A DNA stretch of 7,847 bases from Planctomycetota bacterium (GTDB lineage Bacteria > Planctomycetota > Brocadiia > JAJRTI01). Location: positions 1 through 7,847 of the forward strand of contig JAJRTI010000846.1 of NCBI GenBank assembly GCA_024278415.1, read 5' to 3'. The notes under the pieces are model-generated. The model did not search any database and was not told where the DNA came from. It saw only the letters and a list, made by a program, of their open reading frames with translations. The number at the start of each line of letters is the position of its first letter. The first letter of the stretch is position 1. Of this stretch, positions 7,600 to 7,847 are shown in pieces. The position numbers and the translations under genes are program-made.

Positions 7600-7660
7600 G
7601 GAAGCCCAACGGGCTTCCGGCTTCTAGCCCAGGGTAGCGGCCGCAGGCCGCTACCCTGGG
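7600..7660 (+). repeat. Composite palindromic repeat, copy A
   Basis: Two adjoining hairpins. The first has 8-bp arms GGAAGCCC/GGGCTTCC (7600-7607, 7611-7618) with loop AAC. After a short spacer ending in TAG comes the second, with perfect 15-bp arms (7628-7642, 7646-7660), outer ends CCCAGGGT and ACCCTGGG, a G/C-rich core containing GCGGCCGC, and loop GCA. The same architecture recurs inverted at 7750-7810. It resembles REP/BIME-like extragenic palindromes. No T-tract follows, so a simple intrinsic terminator is unlikely. Confidence 0.85.
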
Positions 7661-7685
7661 GTCAGGGCAGTCCTATTGAACTTCC

Positions 7686-7727
7686 CCCCCCCATCCGCCC
7701 GCCCTACAGGGCGGGCGGATGGGGGGG
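7686..7727. repeat. Long perfect G/C-rich inverted repeat between the two composite repeats
   Basis: Arms of 20 bp (7686-7705 and 7708-7727) pair perfectly around TAC A at the tip, with the effective loop about 4 nt. The outer part is a C run paired with a G run, then ATCCGCCCGCCC with its complement. On the left the C run is nine bases (7684-7692) and on the right the G run is seven (7721-7727). The core differs from the CCCAGGGT-type hairpins on either side, so it is a separate element or insert. It has no T-tract. Confidence 0.85.
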
Positions 7728-7749
7728 AGCGAAGCTGTGCGCCTCAAAA

Positions 7750-7810
7750 CCCAGGGTTGCGAGCTTCGCTCGCGAACCCTGGGCTAATATCCGGAATCCC
7801 GTTGGGATTC
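7750..7810 (-). repeat. Composite palindromic repeat, copy B (inverted)
   Basis: Read on the minus strand this begins GAATCCC-AAC-GGGATTC (7810-7794), then CGG, four variable bases, TAGCCCAGGGT, and a hairpin closing with ACCCTGGG at 7750. The second hairpin has 15 paired bases (7750-7764 with 7768-7783), one bulged base at 7774 and a 3-nt loop. Spacing from the first hairpin to TAGCCCAGGGT is identical to copy A. In the small hairpin the G-C pair of copy A is replaced by T-A, a compensatory change that keeps the stem. Confidence 0.83.
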
Positions 7811-7847
7811 AGATTCCCCAACACGCGGCGTTGCACGGAAGCTTTGA

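Noticed and set aside
7547..7627. 26-codon ATG frame (MNVREFDGQRFRLTQ...) before the repeat cluster
   Set aside because: It has no Shine-Dalgarno, is very short, has no known family, and its last codons fall inside the palindromic repeat, so coding is not supported.
7628..7783. Intrinsic transcription terminators at the strong hairpins
   Set aside because: None of the three large stems is followed by a T-tract on either strand, and two belong to a repeated composite element, so a repeat explanation is better.
7600..7810. CRISPR array
   Set aside because: The repeats are palindromic, only two copies exist in opposite orientation, and there are no regular unique spacers or cas genes.

Overview
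The window is GC-rich and reads as a short carbohydrate-degradation locus plus a repeat-bearing intergenic tail. The protein types are a very large secreted heparinase II/III-type polysaccharide lyase, a Gfo/Idh/MocA oxidoreductase of the 'AVP' type (no EKP lysine), and a TIM-barrel glycosidase-like protein. Together with the palindromic CCCAGGGT...ACCCTGGG repeats, they suggest a heterotrophic polysaccharide degrader of the Planctomycetota/Verrucomicrobiota/Lentisphaerota or Hydrogenedentota type. That placement is inference from family memory; no rRNA or marker gene is present.

Layout. At 101-1515 (+) lies a glycosidase-like gene split between two reading frames. The frame changes near 541-553, where a stretch of the barrel also seems to be missing, so it is probably a pseudogene or carries an assembly error. 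Its stop is 17 bp from the stop of a convergent gene, 1533-2723 (-), a 396-aa Gfo/Idh/MocA oxidoreductase. Upstream of that on the same strand, 30 bp away, is 2754-7244 (-), a 1496-aa secreted lyase. It has a signal peptide, a CBM6/35-like domain, a CBM9-like domain, two successive helical toroid-like modules and a C-terminal heparinase II/III beta-sandwich. The two minus-strand genes look like an operon read from about 7244 down to 1533. Both have a good Shine-Dalgarno sequence, and these fix the starts.

From 7263 to 7847 I find no convincing gene. The first part (to about 7599) is comparatively AT-rich around 7400-7460 and should hold the operon promoter. The second part (7600-7810) is a cluster of strong palindromes. 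A 60-nt composite repeat (small hairpin, spacer, CCCAGGGT-bounded hairpin) occurs twice in inverted orientation around a third, 20-bp G/C-rich palindrome. A compensatory base-pair change between the two copies supports selection on, or inheritance of, the folded structure.

Working model (inference): the lyase is exported and cleaves a uronic-acid-containing polysaccharide by beta-elimination. The oxidoreductase acts on a released sugar or derivative in the cytoplasm, and the glycosidase-like protein once contributed to the same pathway. No transporter, SusCD pair, sulfatase or regulator is visible. The most notable points are the duplicated toroid with an apparently inactive first copy, and the inverted composite repeat pair.
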